Assembly (NCBI RefSeq): GCF_009801115.1
Contig: NZ_VTOL01000004.1
Location: 124,001-188,000 of the forward strand
Reading direction: 5' to 3'
Source of the DNA: Dyadobacter sp. 3J3
Lineage (GTDB): Bacteria; Bacteroidota; Bacteroidia; Cytophagales; Spirosomataceae
DNA: 64,000 bases
Position numbers and translations under genes: made by a program. The notes below the pieces were generated by a model that saw nothing but the letters and a program-made list of their open reading frames with translations, ran no database searches and was not told where the DNA came from. Position 1 is the stretch's first letter, and each line of letters begins with the position of its first letter. This document shows positions 35,758-44,914 of this stretch, piece after piece.

Positions 35758-36192
35758 ATGACACACCGCTCCGATCACCGTGCCTATTTTTTCAAAATTG
35801 ACACGACGATTAAAAAAATCAGAAACGCTTTACAAAAACAATTGATCGATGCAGGCTTTGATTTGACGGTAGATCAATGGGTTTTGATCGACCATATATA
35901 CCGTGAACAAGGAATTAGTCAGAATGGATTGGCAGAATTAACTTTTAAAGATCCGCCAACCGTAACGCGGATTATTGATTTATTAGAGAAAAAAGGTCTT
36001 GTAGAACGTGGACTGGCGGTTGGAGACAGAAGAAAATTTAATCTTTTTCTGACTGAAAAAGGGCAAATAACCTATAATGAAGCTTTTCCAATTGTGGCTG
36101 AAATCCGTAGAAAAGGTTGGGGAGATCTGGACGAGGCAGATTATCAGCATTTTGTTAGGATAATGGACTCAATTTACAGCAATTTCACTTAA
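35758..36192 (+). CDS. MarR-family transcriptional regulator
   Basis: A 144-residue winged-helix dimer. WVLIDHIYREQGISQNGLAELTFKDPPTVTRIIDLLEKKGLVER is the recognition region, followed by the wing RKFNLFLTEKGQ. The 220-bp AT-rich gap upstream may hold its operator, but no convincing palindrome was identified. No obvious target neighbours beyond the SIMPL gene 158 bp downstream. Confidence 0.92.
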   Translation: MTHRSDHRAYFFKIDTTIKKIRNALQKQLIDAGFDLTVDQWVLIDHIYREQGISQNGLAELTFKDPPTVTRIIDLLEKKGLVERGLAVGDRRKFNLFLTEKGQITYNEAFPIVAEIRRKGWGDLDEADYQHFVRIMDSIYSNFT

Positions 36193-36350
36193 CATGAAAT
36201 GTTAACAGTTGTGAATCTTTCCTTAACGGTTTAAACCTTTCCGCCTGTTTTGGCATCTTATTATCGTATTTGCAAGAAGTATGTTGCACAGTTATCAGCC
36301 CGGACTTTTGCAGATACGATAATTTTTTTAATCATTTCATTTATTACGCC

Positions 36351-37079
36351 ATGAAAAAGATCATTCTTTTTAGTGTTTTATTCATTACAACATTGTCATC
36401 ATTCGCACAAACTACTATCGTTCAGCAGCCGCTGCAACGTAAAATTGAAGTATCCGGTTTTTCAGAAATGGAGATTGTTCCGGATGAGCTTTATTTCAGT
36501 ATTTCTTTAAGAGAATATTTTAATGACGAAAAAAACCAGAAGGATAAAGTCATTATCAGCACGCTTGAAAAGCAATTGATCAAAGCTGTTGCAGAAGCAG
36601 GATTACCGAAAGAAGCACTTTCGATCAGTTCCGTAGGAGGTTATCAGAATTATGTTGACAAAAAGAAAAAGCCTGCCAGTTTCCTCGAAAACAAACAATA
36701 TGAACTGAAAGTGGATCGGGCAGATAAGCTGGATGGGATTTTATCAAAAGTAGAAAGTCGTGGAATCCAATATGCTAATATTGCCCGCGTTGATCATTCT
36801 AAAAAAGAAGAATTTAAAAAACAGGTAAAAATTAATGCCTTGAAAGCGGCGAAAGATAAAGCGGCTTATTTGTTGGAAGCGGTGGATCAAAAACTGGGGC
36901 CGGTTTTAGAAATCAGAGAGGTAGAGGACAATGTGAATTATCCACAGCCGATGTATGCAAAAGCAAATATGCGCATGATGGCTGCTTCGGAATCTGCGGA
37001 CTCAGTTCAGGATAGTGACCTTCAATATCAGAAAATAAAGATCAGTTACCGGATGCAGGCGATTTTTGAGATCAAGTAG
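36351..37079 (+). CDS. SIMPL-domain (DUF541) periplasmic protein
   Basis: A 242-residue protein beginning with a signal peptide (KKIILFSVLFITTLSSFAQ); ATG 36351 is chosen for that reason over an upstream extension. The mature part has the SIMPL fold: IEVSGFSEMEIVPDELYFSISL, then NKQYELKV, ARVDHSKKEEFKKQVKINALKAAKDKAAYL and a C-terminal YRMQAIFEI strand. The family is linked to oxidative or envelope stress, with no enzyme activity known. Confidence 0.88.
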   Translation: MKKIILFSVLFITTLSSFAQTTIVQQPLQRKIEVSGFSEMEIVPDELYFSISLREYFNDEKNQKDKVIISTLEKQLIKAVAEAGLPKEALSISSVGGYQNYVDKKKKPASFLENKQYELKVDRADKLDGILSKVESRGIQYANIARVDHSKKEEFKKQVKINALKAAKDKAAYLLEAVDQKLGPVLEIREVEDNVNYPQPMYAKANMRMMAASESADSVQDSDLQYQKIKISYRMQAIFEIK

Positions 37080-37157
37080 GCTGGAACGATATTTTAATAC
37101 AAGCAACTTGTTTTAAATATTAGTATATTCATCTTGTCAAACGAACCACATAAAACA

Positions 37158-37493
37158 ATGAGCATCAACGCAAAACACCTCGCAACATTTATTCTTGGCG
37201 CAGCTGCCGGAGTAGCGGCACATAAATATTTACAGACCGAAGAAGGCGAAAAACTTCTGGAAGATCTGAAAACCAAAGCCAGTGATTTAAAAGCAGAAGC
37301 AGAAGGCGCTGTAGATAAGGCACCGGAATATTTTCAGGAGTTGAAAACAAAGGGATCAGAAGCGATCAAATCAAACTTTCCGGATGCCGAACAGTTTTTA
37401 AAGGATTTGATCGATAAATTCACAGGTACAAAAACGACGGCGGAAACTGAAAGCGATATCAATACGGTAACACCATCAACGGCCCAATTATAA
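37158..37493 (+). CDS. YtxH-domain protein
   Basis: A 111-residue protein with a short glycine/alanine-rich hydrophobic N-terminus (FILGAAAGVAAHKYL), then Lys/Glu/Ala-rich helices that form a coiled coil. This is the general-stress YtxH pattern. ATG 37158 is preferred over TTG 37134. Probably membrane-tethered and cytoplasmic. Terminator directly after it. Confidence 0.8.
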   Translation: MSINAKHLATFILGAAAGVAAHKYLQTEEGEKLLEDLKTKASDLKAEAEGAVDKAPEYFQELKTKGSEAIKSNFPDAEQFLKDLIDKFTGTKTTAETESDINTVTPSTAQL

Positions 37494-37502
37494 AAATATC
37501 GG

Positions 37503-37535
37503 ACGGCGAAGAGAGACTTTTTCTTCGCCGTTTTT
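37503..37535 (+). terminator. Terminator after the YtxH gene
   Basis: ACGGCGAAGA pairs with TCTTCGCCGT around a 9-nt loop and runs into TTTTT. It touches the stop codon of the convergent NudK-like gene. Confidence 0.88.
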
Positions 37536-38116
37536 CATTTGACAAGATTGTGAATTTGTGCGTATTGCAGTAACATAATCGTTTTTCCATCCTTAATTTC
37601 TCCCGAACTTATCATCTGAACGGCTTCAAAAAAAGGAATTTCCATTACTTCAATATTCTCCTGTTCGGTATCACATCCACCTCCGTCACCTACTTTCATA
37701 TCAGCAGAATATTCTGCGACAAAGAAATAAAGTATCTCCGTTACCGAGCCCGGCGACATGTAAGCCTCAAAAATTTTTTTTACCGATTTGATTTTATATC
37801 CGGTTTCTTCTTCCGTTTCCCGTTTTATACAGTCTTCCGCATTATCTTTATCCAGCAATCCGGCACACGCTTCGATTAACATTCCAGTCGTGTTACCGTT
37901 TGTGTAAGTTGGTAAACGAAACTGTCTGGTGAGGATTACGGTCTGTTTTTCTTTGTTAAAAAGTAAAATGGTAGCCCCGTTTCCCCGATCATATGCCTCA
38001 CGGGACTGGCGTTCCCAGCGACCATCAGAAAGTTGATAGTCGAAGGTGAATTTTCTTAATGTGTACCAATTGTCGGAAAGGATTTCTTCGGAAACGAGGT
38101 TGATTTTATCATTCAT
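37535..38116 (-). CDS. nudK: NUDIX hydrolase, GDP-mannose pyrophosphatase NudK-like
   Basis: A 193-residue Nudix enzyme; by family it hydrolyses GDP-mannose. The Nudix box runs from [11 protein letters not shown] to [12 protein letters not shown] with the REteEEtGy metal-binding core. The N-terminal [18 protein letters not shown] and FRLPTY match the NudK/ADP-ribose pyrophosphatase group. GDP-mannose is also the substrate of gmd elsewhere in the window. It is divergent from the DeoR-type gene, 58 bp away. Confidence 0.88.
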   Translation of the reverse strand: MNDKINLVSEEILSDNWYTLRKFTFDYQLSDGRWERQSREAYDRGNGATILLFNKEKQTVILTRQFRLPTYTNGNTTGMLIEACAGLLDKDNAEDCIKRETEEETGYKIKSVKKIFEAYMSPGSVTEILYFFVAEYSADMKVGDGGGCDTEQENIEVMEIPFFEAVQMISSGEIKDGKTIMLLQYAQIHNLVK

Positions 38117-38123
38117 AGCTAAT

Positions 38124-38155
38124 TGATCGTTTTTGATTAAAAATGATTATATTTG
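38124..38155 (+). promoter_or_regulatory. Promoter of the DeoR-type regulator gene
   Basis: TTG at 38124 and TATATTTG at 38148-38155, an exact TAnnTTTG box, are separated by 21 bp. The start codon follows 19 bp later. Confidence 0.5.
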
Positions 38156-38174
38156 AACAAATGTACAATTTCTT

Positions 38175-38957
38175 ATGAACTTTCAAAAAAGAAAGAATAT
38201 TATTTTAAATATTCTGGACGAGCGCGGCGAAGTTACAGTCAAGGAATTAGCAGATGAACTTGCGATTTCTGAAATTACCATACGACGTGATTTGACCGTG
38301 TTAACGGCTGATGGACTCGTTTATCGTACCCACGGCGGTATCATGAAAGTGGAGCTGACAAAAATTCCTTTTCATTTTGCCAATAAAGCAGCAGTCAATG
38401 TCGAAGAAAAGGATAATATCTGCCGGTTAGCAGCGAAGGAAATTCAGGAAAATGATATCATTTTTATGGATTGCGGCAGTACCGTTTTCAGATTATGCCA
38501 GTTTATCAGAAACAAAAAAATCCACGTGATCACGAATTCACTGCCTGTGGTTTATGAATTGATGAATTCGTCTGTTAAAATAAATCTGATTGGCGGAGAA
38601 ATCGATGCTGAGCGGCAGGCCGTTCATGGGCGTATAGCGGAAGAGCATATTGGACGTTACAAAGCGGACCGCGCCTTTATTGGTGTAGACGGAATTTCCG
38701 TGGAAAATGGTTTGAGTGCTTTTAGTGAGATTGAAGCTGGAATTACGCTGGCGATGTTTGCTAACTCAAAAGTTTCTTATCTTTTGTGCGACGCTTCAAA
38801 AGTTGGTCAGGATAAATATTTTCAATTTTCTCCGCTTAATGCATTGGACGTGATGATTACAAACAAAAAAACTCCCGAAACTGATAAAATAAAGAAAACG
38901 GGAGTGAAGGTTATCGCTTTTGACCAGATTGAAAAGCCGGTTAAATCGGGTAAATAA
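38175..38957 (+). CDS. DeoR/GlpR-family transcriptional regulator
   Basis: A 260-residue repressor. The N-terminal helix-turn-helix reads VKELADELAISEITIRRDLTVLTADGLVYRTHGG, the family signature. The C-terminal sugar-phosphate sensor domain shows DIIFMDCGSTVFRLC, ITNSLPVVYEL, LIGGEID and GVDGISVENGLSA. No sugar operon is adjacent; the cupin gene follows after 15 bp and may be co-transcribed. Confidence 0.93.
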   Translation: MNFQKRKNIILNILDERGEVTVKELADELAISEITIRRDLTVLTADGLVYRTHGGIMKVELTKIPFHFANKAAVNVEEKDNICRLAAKEIQENDIIFMDCGSTVFRLCQFIRNKKIHVITNSLPVVYELMNSSVKINLIGGEIDAERQAVHGRIAEEHIGRYKADRAFIGVDGISVENGLSAFSEIEAGITLAMFANSKVSYLLCDASKVGQDKYFQFSPLNALDVMITNKKTPETDKIKKTGVKVIAFDQIEKPVKSGK

Positions 38958-38972
38958 TTAAAGCTAAAAATT

Positions 38973-39476
38973 ATGAAAAAGGCCAGCTACTGGATTGAAA
39001 AATATAATCTTCTGGATCATCCGGAAGGCGGATATTATGCCGAAACGTACCGCTCGTTTGATAGCATTCCGCAAAATGCATTACCAGCAAGTTTTACAGG
39101 AAACCGCTCTTTCTCAACCGGAATTTATTTCCTTTTGGAAAAGCACAATTTCTCAGCCTTTCACAAAATTAAATCTGATGAAATGTGGCATTTTTATCAG
39201 GGAGAGGCGCTGGAAATTTTTGTAATTTATCCCGTGTCAGGTAAACTGGATGTGATCAGATTGGGTGATAATCCGGATAAGGGCGAAACATTTCAGGCTG
39301 TGGTTCCTGCCAATACCTGGTTTGCTTCACGTCCTGCCTCGGGAAGTAAATATGCGTTGGTGGGTTGTACCGTTGCGCCAGGTTTTGATTTTGAAGATTT
39401 TGAAATGGCCGACCGGGATACATTGCGGGCCAGCTTTCCCCAGCATGCAAAGCTGATCGAAGAACTGACCCGTTAA
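38973..39476 (+). CDS. Cupin-fold protein (DUF985)
   Basis: A 167-residue protein of the DUF985 cupin family. HPEGGYYAETYRS, STGIYFLLEKHNFSAFHKIKSDEMWHFYQGEAL and WFASRPASGSKYALVGCTVAPGF are the conserved blocks. The His/Glu pattern in the cupin motif could bind a metal. Function is unproven in the family. It lies 15 bp after the DeoR-type gene. Confidence 0.9.
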   Translation: MKKASYWIEKYNLLDHPEGGYYAETYRSFDSIPQNALPASFTGNRSFSTGIYFLLEKHNFSAFHKIKSDEMWHFYQGEALEIFVIYPVSGKLDVIRLGDNPDKGETFQAVVPANTWFASRPASGSKYALVGCTVAPGFDFEDFEMADRDTLRASFPQHAKLIEELTR

Positions 39477-39488
39477 GTTTTTTACTGG

Positions 39489-41255
39489 TTAATAGCCGAT
39501 ACTGGTATCGTCGCCTCGTGGATCAGATCCGCCTTCGAGCGAGCCGTCAGGGAGAACAAGGATACAATCCATCCTCCCGATGGAATTTCGTTGTTGTTCA
39601 ATGATATAACTTCTGCTTTGCAGTTTGTTAATCGTATTGGGAGTGAAAGCTCCGGCTTCAAAGACAGTTTTGTCCGGTAGCCATTGATGGTGAAATTTGA
39701 AAGCATTCACAGCTTGTTGCATCGTCATACCGTGTTCCAGCACATTCAGAATGGTTTGGTAAACAGAGGTGATAATCGTAGAACCGCCCGGCGTACCGAC
39801 AACCATGAATAATTTTCCATCTTTTTCCACAATAGTAGGTGTCATGGAAGACAACATCCGTTTTCCGGGAGCGATTGCATTTGCTTTATTTCCAACCAAA
39901 CCATACATATTAGGCGCTCCGGCTTTTACACTGAAATCGTCCATTTCATTGTTCATAAAAAATCCTGCGCCTTTCACAATCACACGACTGCCATACCCGC
40001 CATTTAAAGTCGTTGTTACAGAAACGGCATTACCTTCCTTATCAACTACTGAAAAATGGGTCGTCTCCGTACTTTCATAACCTGGGAAAACACCGCCGCT
40101 TATATTTTTGGAATCGGATGCTTTGTCAAAAGAAAAATCTTTCCAGCGTTGCTGTAAATAATCTTTGCTAAGTAAGGTTTCAGTCGGAATTTTCACAAAA
40201 TCAGGATCGCCAAGGAATTTCGCACGGTCGGCATACACACGTCTTTCCGCTTCAATCATCACCTGAACCGTTGAATCCGTATTCCAGCCCCATTTTTTCA
40301 GTGGATAAGGTTCTACCATTTTGAGCAGCTGAGCCAAAGCAATTCCTCCGCTTGAAGGCGGAGCCATCGTGATTATTTTATAGTTTTTATAGCTGTCGGA
40401 AATCGTTTCCCGCCATTTTGCATGGTATTCTGAAAGATCTTTTTTGCTGATAATTCCTTCATGTTTTTACTTCATATCTTTCACCAGAAGTCGGGCTACT
40501 TTTCCGGAATAAAAACCTTTCCGGCCTTTTTTCTGGATGCGGGACAATACTTTTCCCAAATCTTTCTGAACCAAAGTATCTCCGGCTGACCAGTCTTTTC
40601 CATCTGGACGCTGAAAGTATTTAGTACCGGGATTTAGTTTTATGATATCTTTTTTTATTGAATTGAGGCTTCGTGCTTCTCTTTCAGTTTGAACAACTCC
40701 TTTTACAGCAAGATCAATAGCAGGCTGCAAAATTTCTTTCCAGGACAATTTTCCATATTTTGCATGTGCTTCCACCATGCCATCCACAGATCCCGGAACG
40801 CCTGAGGCGAGCCTTCCTAAAATGCTCAGCTGAGGAATTACGTTACCATCCTTGTCAAGATACATGTCTTTTCCACTTTTCGAAGGACCTTTTTCCCGAT
40901 AATCAATGCTGGATGTTTTGCCTGTTTTTTCACGAATCACCATAAAGCCACCGCCACCAATATTTCCGGCAGAAGGGTGTACAACGGCCAGCGCAAACTG
41001 AACAGCAACGGCGGCATCAATCGCATTTCCGCCTGCTTTCAAAATATCAATACCCACGCGTGAAGCTTCTGGATGCGCGGACGCTACAACACCATTTTTT
41101 GCATAAACCCCGACACGATCATTGTAAAATGGTTTTTGGTTGGGGTCATCGGTAAGAAATTGATAAAAACCCTGCGATTCTTTAACGGGCTGCTGAGCCG
41201 CCAAAAGACCTGATAACAAGCAAAAGGAGGAAATTAGAACGTAGCGTATAGTCAT
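39489..41255 (-). pseudogene. ggt: Gamma-glutamyltransferase split by an in-frame stop
   Basis: Two pieces of one ggt gene lie in the same frame. Codons 1-262 (41255-40470) carry a signal peptide and the N-terminal region (VASAHPEASRVGIDILKAGGNAIDAAVAVQFAL, IGGGGFMVI, IDYREKGP). A TAA stop at 40467-40469 follows DMK. The frame then continues without a shift (KHEGIISKKDLSEY) to the small-subunit half, with the autocatalytic threonine in ETTHFSVVDKEGNAVSVTTTLN at codon 398 and LSSMTPTIV. The uninterrupted length of 588 codons is normal for the family. One base change explains the loss. The enzyme would be periplasmic and break down glutathione. A sequencing error is possible. Confidence 0.88.
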
Positions 41256-41485
41256 GTTTTGGTGATCAGATATTGTAATGTAATTTAGTAAATGTAAATT
41301 AGAGGACTGTTATGATCCGTGATATTTGAAATTATTTCTGAGAATTATATTATGATTACCACGTCGTTTAGCTACTCAAACGCTGAAAATACCTTTTATA
41401 CTAATTTGTTTCTGAGGACAATTCTTTTCGGTTAACTTTTCGAATTCAATCTTTTACAGGACAAATTTTACCCTAAGAAGCCCAT

Positions 41486-42727
41486 ATGAAATTTTTACGG
41501 CAAATATTTGAAAGTTTTCGGTTTGCCTGGCAGGCATTGCAGTCGAATATTACCCGCACGACACTTTCACTTTTAGGTGTAACGGTCGGTATTTTTGCCA
41601 TTGTTGCAGTTTTTACAATCGTGGATTCTTTGGAAAAAAGTATTCGCGACAGTATGAGTGCTATCGGTGAAAAGGTTTTATACGTTCAAAAATGGCCATG
41701 GGGTTTTGGCGGAGAATATCAGTGGTGGAAATATTTCCAATGGCCAAGTCCTTCCAATGCGGAATATAAATATTTGTACGATAATCTTGACAATGCCAGC
41801 GCTGTTGCGGTAATGGATTTCAAGGGAAATATTACTTTGAAAAACGGATCAAACAGTATTGCGTCCCTGATTCAGGGTGTTTCCTATGAATACAATCAAA
41901 TTTCTGATGTGCCTCTGGAGACAGGCCGTTATTTTATCCCGCTTGAAACTACAAATGCAAGAAATGTGGCCATTATCGGAGCAGATATCGCGCAGGCACT
42001 TTTCCCGGGCCAGATTGCTGAGGGAAAAGTTTTTAAGTTAAATGGAAATAAATTTACAGTCATTGGAGTCCAGATAAAAAAAGGGGAAAGTTTGGTGGAT
42101 TTCGGAGGAAATCCGGATAAAAAATGCATTATAACCTACGGTGCTTTTGCAAAACTTTTCCAGTCGGGCCGGCCGGATCCGGATATTGTGGTGAAAGCGA
42201 AAGAAAGTGATGAGGGAATGAAAGAAGTGGAAGCGGAAGTAATCGGGCTAATGCGGACCAAAAGAGGAATCAAACCGAAGGACGAAAACAATTTTTCAAT
42301 CAATAAACCAGAAGCTGCGGCGCAGGCTGTGTCGGGATTATTTTCTGTTTTGTCACTCGCGGGATGGGTTATCGGTAGCTTTTCAATTTTAGTGGGAGGG
42401 TTTGGAATAGCTAATATTATGTTTGTTTCCGTAAAGGAACGCACCAACCTGATCGGTATCCAGAAATCGCTTGGAGCTAAAAATTATTCTATACTTTTTC
42501 AGTTTCTTTTTGAAGCGGTGATGTTAAGTCTCGTCGGTGGATTGGTAGGCATATTTTTAGTATACCTTTTATCTTTTATGCAATTGGGCACACTGGTCAT
42601 TATTCTGACGCCGGGAAATGTAATACTCGGCCTGTCGGTTTCTTGTATTATTGGTGTTTTATCAGGCATTGTTCCTGCTATGCTGGCATCCAGAATGGAT
42701 CCGGTGATTGCAATCCGGGCTAAATAA
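41486..42727 (+). CDS. MacB-like ABC transporter permease
   Basis: A 413-residue permease: an N-terminal transmembrane helix (TTLSLLGVTVGIFAIVAVFTIVDSL), a large extracytoplasmic MacB-type domain, and a C-terminal FtsX domain with three helices. The last begins near GWVIGSFSILVGGFGIANIM, and SVKERTNLIGIQKSLGAKN is the family coupling loop. No ATPase gene is adjacent, so its partner lies elsewhere. A small anchored protein gene follows 73 bp on. Confidence 0.92.
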   Translation: MKFLRQIFESFRFAWQALQSNITRTTLSLLGVTVGIFAIVAVFTIVDSLEKSIRDSMSAIGEKVLYVQKWPWGFGGEYQWWKYFQWPSPSNAEYKYLYDNLDNASAVAVMDFKGNITLKNGSNSIASLIQGVSYEYNQISDVPLETGRYFIPLETTNARNVAIIGADIAQALFPGQIAEGKVFKLNGNKFTVIGVQIKKGESLVDFGGNPDKKCIITYGAFAKLFQSGRPDPDIVVKAKESDEGMKEVEAEVIGLMRTKRGIKPKDENNFSINKPEAAAQAVSGLFSVLSLAGWVIGSFSILVGGFGIANIMFVSVKERTNLIGIQKSLGAKNYSILFQFLFEAVMLSLVGGLVGIFLVYLLSFMQLGTLVIILTPGNVILGLSVSCIIGVLSGIVPAMLASRMDPVIAIRAK

Positions 42728-42800
42728 AGAGTAGGAAAAATCATTCGGTTTTCCGAAGTTGCTTTTAATATCACACAAAATTATAACTAACGAACTAATC

Positions 42801-43250
42801 ATGCGTAAATGGGTCATTCTCTTCGTTCTCCTGGCCATTGTTTTTGGAGCTTTATATTATCTCACCTTCGGATATTACAGCGAAGGCAAGAGAGGCGGAT
42901 TTATAACCCGGCTCAGCAACAAAGGATATGTTTTTAAAACCTACGAAGGAGAATTGAAAATGGGCGGTCTGTATGAAGGAGATGGTTCTCTGAATGCATC
43001 CGAATGGACTTTTTCCGTAAGTGGGAAAAATAAAGATGCCATTGCAAAACTTGAACAGGCAATTGCTAGCGGTCACCGTGTTTCATTGACTTACGAAGAA
43101 AAATTCTTCAATCTTCCCTGGAATGGTGATACGAAATTTTTTGTAACCAATGTCGAAGTATTGGCGGGTAGTGCAACCCAAAATCCAACAAATTTCCCAA
43201 AAGTTCAGCCTGAGCAGCCAACGGAAATTGACACGACTAAGGTGCTTTAA
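42801..43250 (+). CDS. Small anchored protein of unknown function
   Basis: A 149-residue protein with an N-terminal transmembrane helix (WVILFVLLAIVFGALYYLTF) and an extracytoplasmic domain (GGFITRLSNKGYVFKTYEGEL, FSVSGKNKDAIAKLEQAI). Similar proteins in Bacteroidota have been named 6-phosphogluconate dehydrogenase, which the sequence does not support: it has no Rossmann motif. ATG 42801 is chosen because it begins the membrane anchor. It follows the permease gene and may be co-transcribed. Confidence 0.75.
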   Translation: MRKWVILFVLLAIVFGALYYLTFGYYSEGKRGGFITRLSNKGYVFKTYEGELKMGGLYEGDGSLNASEWTFSVSGKNKDAIAKLEQAIASGHRVSLTYEEKFFNLPWNGDTKFFVTNVEVLAGSATQNPTNFPKVQPEQPTEIDTTKVL

Positions 43251-43254
43251 TTTT

Positions 43255-43413
43255 GAATGATAGAATTACCGGGCTGCCGGAGCAGTGAATGATAGAATGG
43301 GGGATACGAACGTAATATCCCGAATTGCTTTTTTTGGATTGAATCGGGGTTATTTCATCCCATGCTATTCGTAGCAAGGAAAATCTGATGATCGACCTAT
43401 TCTATCATTCACT
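43255..43413. repeat. Intergenic inverted repeat with GAATGATAGAAT ends
   Basis: AGTGAATGATAGAAT at 43284-43298 is the exact reverse complement of 43399-43413. Another GAATGATAGAAT copy lies at 43255. The enclosed 100 bp are non-coding. Confidence 0.65.
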
Positions 43414-43428
43414 CATTCAACATTATTT

Positions 43429-43764
43429 TTATCCTCCCGCTTTTTTGGCCTTGTAGCTTTTCCCAACCAGCCAGGTTATTACCTTTTCGCGGTGGTCGCC
43501 CTGGATCAGGATTTCCTCTTCTTTTACGGAGCCTCCGCTTCCGCATAGTACTTTTATTTGTTTTCCTAATGCTTCCAGATCGGCTGATGTTCCGATAAAA
43601 CCCTTTACTACGGTAATTACCTTTCCACCGCCTTTTCTGTCAAGCCATACACGTAGATCCTGTTGAGCAGGGGCTAATGTTTCTGCTTCATCCTGGCTGG
43701 AATCGGAATACTCAAAATCGGGATTTGTTGAATAAATAACCCCTGAGCGGTTCTTTTTAGACAT
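43429..43764 (-). CDS. SUI1-like translation factor (YciH family)
   Basis: A 111-residue protein of the eIF1/SUI1 fold. RVWLDRKGGGKVITVVKGF and LGKQIKVLCGSGGSVKEEEILIQGDHREKVITWL are the conserved strands and helices. It probably affects start-codon selection in the cytoplasm. The N-terminal 30 residues are acidic and disordered. The gene is 32 bp downstream of dagK on the same strand. Confidence 0.92.
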   Translation of the reverse strand: MSKKNRSGVIYSTNPDFEYSDSSQDEAETLAPAQQDLRVWLDRKGGGKVITVVKGFIGTSADLEALGKQIKVLCGSGGSVKEEEILIQGDHREKVITWLVGKSYKAKKAGG

Positions 43765-43796
43765 AATGAGATTAAGATTGAAGTTTTACCAATCAA

Positions 43797-44672
43797 TTAA
43801 ACGATAACCCTTAAACTTTTCGGTCTTATTTTAATTTCAATCCGCGTTGTTTCCAACTGCAAAGGTTCGCCGTCGTAATGGATCATTGGAGGTTTGTCAG
43901 CCTCAACAATCGCATCCTGAGCTAACTGATATGAAATATATTTTGAAGGTTTCAGCGTTTTTGTAAAAAGACGGTAAGTCAGATTTGAACCATACCATGT
44001 TGGAAAAGGAATAATGGTACAAACATCCAGCAAGCCATCAAATAAGCTGGCCTGAGGCGCAACCCACGCATTATTTCCATATTGGCCTGCGTTGGCAAAT
44101 GAAAGGGAGAAAACCTCTATCTTTTTGCCATTCAGTTTATAGGTCTGCGGTTTGTAATTCCAGTACGATTTAAGTGAAACGCTCAAATAAGTGGCCAATC
44201 CACGTGAATTTGCCTTGCTGAACAAATCGCCCACATAAGCATCGAAACCCATTCCGGCGGTACAGAAAAATGGAATTCCATTCAGTTCAGCCGAATCGAT
44301 TGTATTGATTGAACCCGAAAAAAGACGTTTTAGACCTTCTTGCAATGTTAGAGGTAATCCTAAATGGCGCGCAAGTCCGTTTCCGGAACCGAGAGCCAAT
44401 ATTCCTAAAGGCGTTGAACGGTTTACAAGAGCTTTGGCTACTTCGTTCACAGTTCCGTCGCCGCCAACGGCAATAACAGCTTTCCAATTTTCTTTGTCCA
44501 GGTTTTCCTTCACCAGCTCTGTGGCATGCCCACGACCTTCTGTAAAAATGATCTGCGATTTTCCGCCTTTGCTTTTTACAAAGTTTTCGATTGCATTTGA
44601 GATTTTTTCAGGGTGCTGTCCGATGGAAGTTCCGGAACTTGGGTTAATGATAAATAAATAGGAATCTGCCAC
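43797..44672 (-). CDS. Diacylglycerol/lipid kinase, DagK/YegS family
   Basis: A 291-residue DAGK-catalytic-domain protein that phosphorylates diacylglycerol or a related lipid at the membrane. It shows FIINPSSGT, the VGGDGTVNEVAKAL glycine-rich loop, LGSGNGLARHLG, and GMGFDAYVG. The start is GTG at 44670-44672. Three bases separate it from the stop of the 39-residue membrane protein gene upstream, so the two are likely translationally coupled. Confidence 0.92.
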   Translation of the reverse strand: MADSYLFIINPSSGTSIGQHPEKISNAIENFVKSKGGKSQIIFTEGRGHATELVKENLDKENWKAVIAVGGDGTVNEVAKALVNRSTPLGILALGSGNGLARHLGLPLTLQEGLKRLFSGSINTIDSAELNGIPFFCTAGMGFDAYVGDLFSKANSRGLATYLSVSLKSYWNYKPQTYKLNGKKIEVFSLSFANAGQYGNNAWVAPQASLFDGLLDVCTIIPFPTWYGSNLTYRLFTKTLKPSKYISYQLAQDAIVEADKPPMIHYDGEPLQLETTRIEIKIRPKSLRVIV

Positions 44673-44675
44673 GGA

Positions 44676-44795
44676 TCAAGCGAAAAATAAAAAAAGAATA
44701 CCTATGAAAATGATAATAAAAAGGTAGTACAAGCCGTCGATAAAAGGATATTTTTGTCGGTCCAGCTTTTTGAAAATATCATCAAACTTGCTCAT
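44676..44795 (-). CDS. Small single-pass membrane protein
   Basis: A 39-codon frame, ATG at 44793-44795 (minus strand) to TGA at 44676-44678. It starts MSKFDDIFKKLDRQKYPF and ends in a hydrophobic tail (LYYLFIIIFIGILFLFF). It lies three bases upstream of the dagK GTG start, so it can be read with dagK. No homologue is recognised. Support comes from the plausible charged-then-hydrophobic composition and its position. A leader peptide for dagK is the alternative. Confidence 0.55.
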   Translation of the reverse strand: MSKFDDIFKKLDRQKYPFIDGLYYLFIIIFIGILFLFFA

Positions 44796-44914
44796 TTTGC
44801 CAGTCAGTTTACTAATTTTTGAGTTCCGGGAGTATTTTGATGGAAACTATCCCGGAAAGAATCTTTCCTGTATCTTTAAACGAAAGAAACATTTTACAAA
44901 AATCCATAAAAAAT

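Noticed and set aside
36270..36350. 27-residue upstream extension of the SIMPL-domain gene
   Set aside because: It would place the clear signal peptide at ATG 36351 inside the protein.
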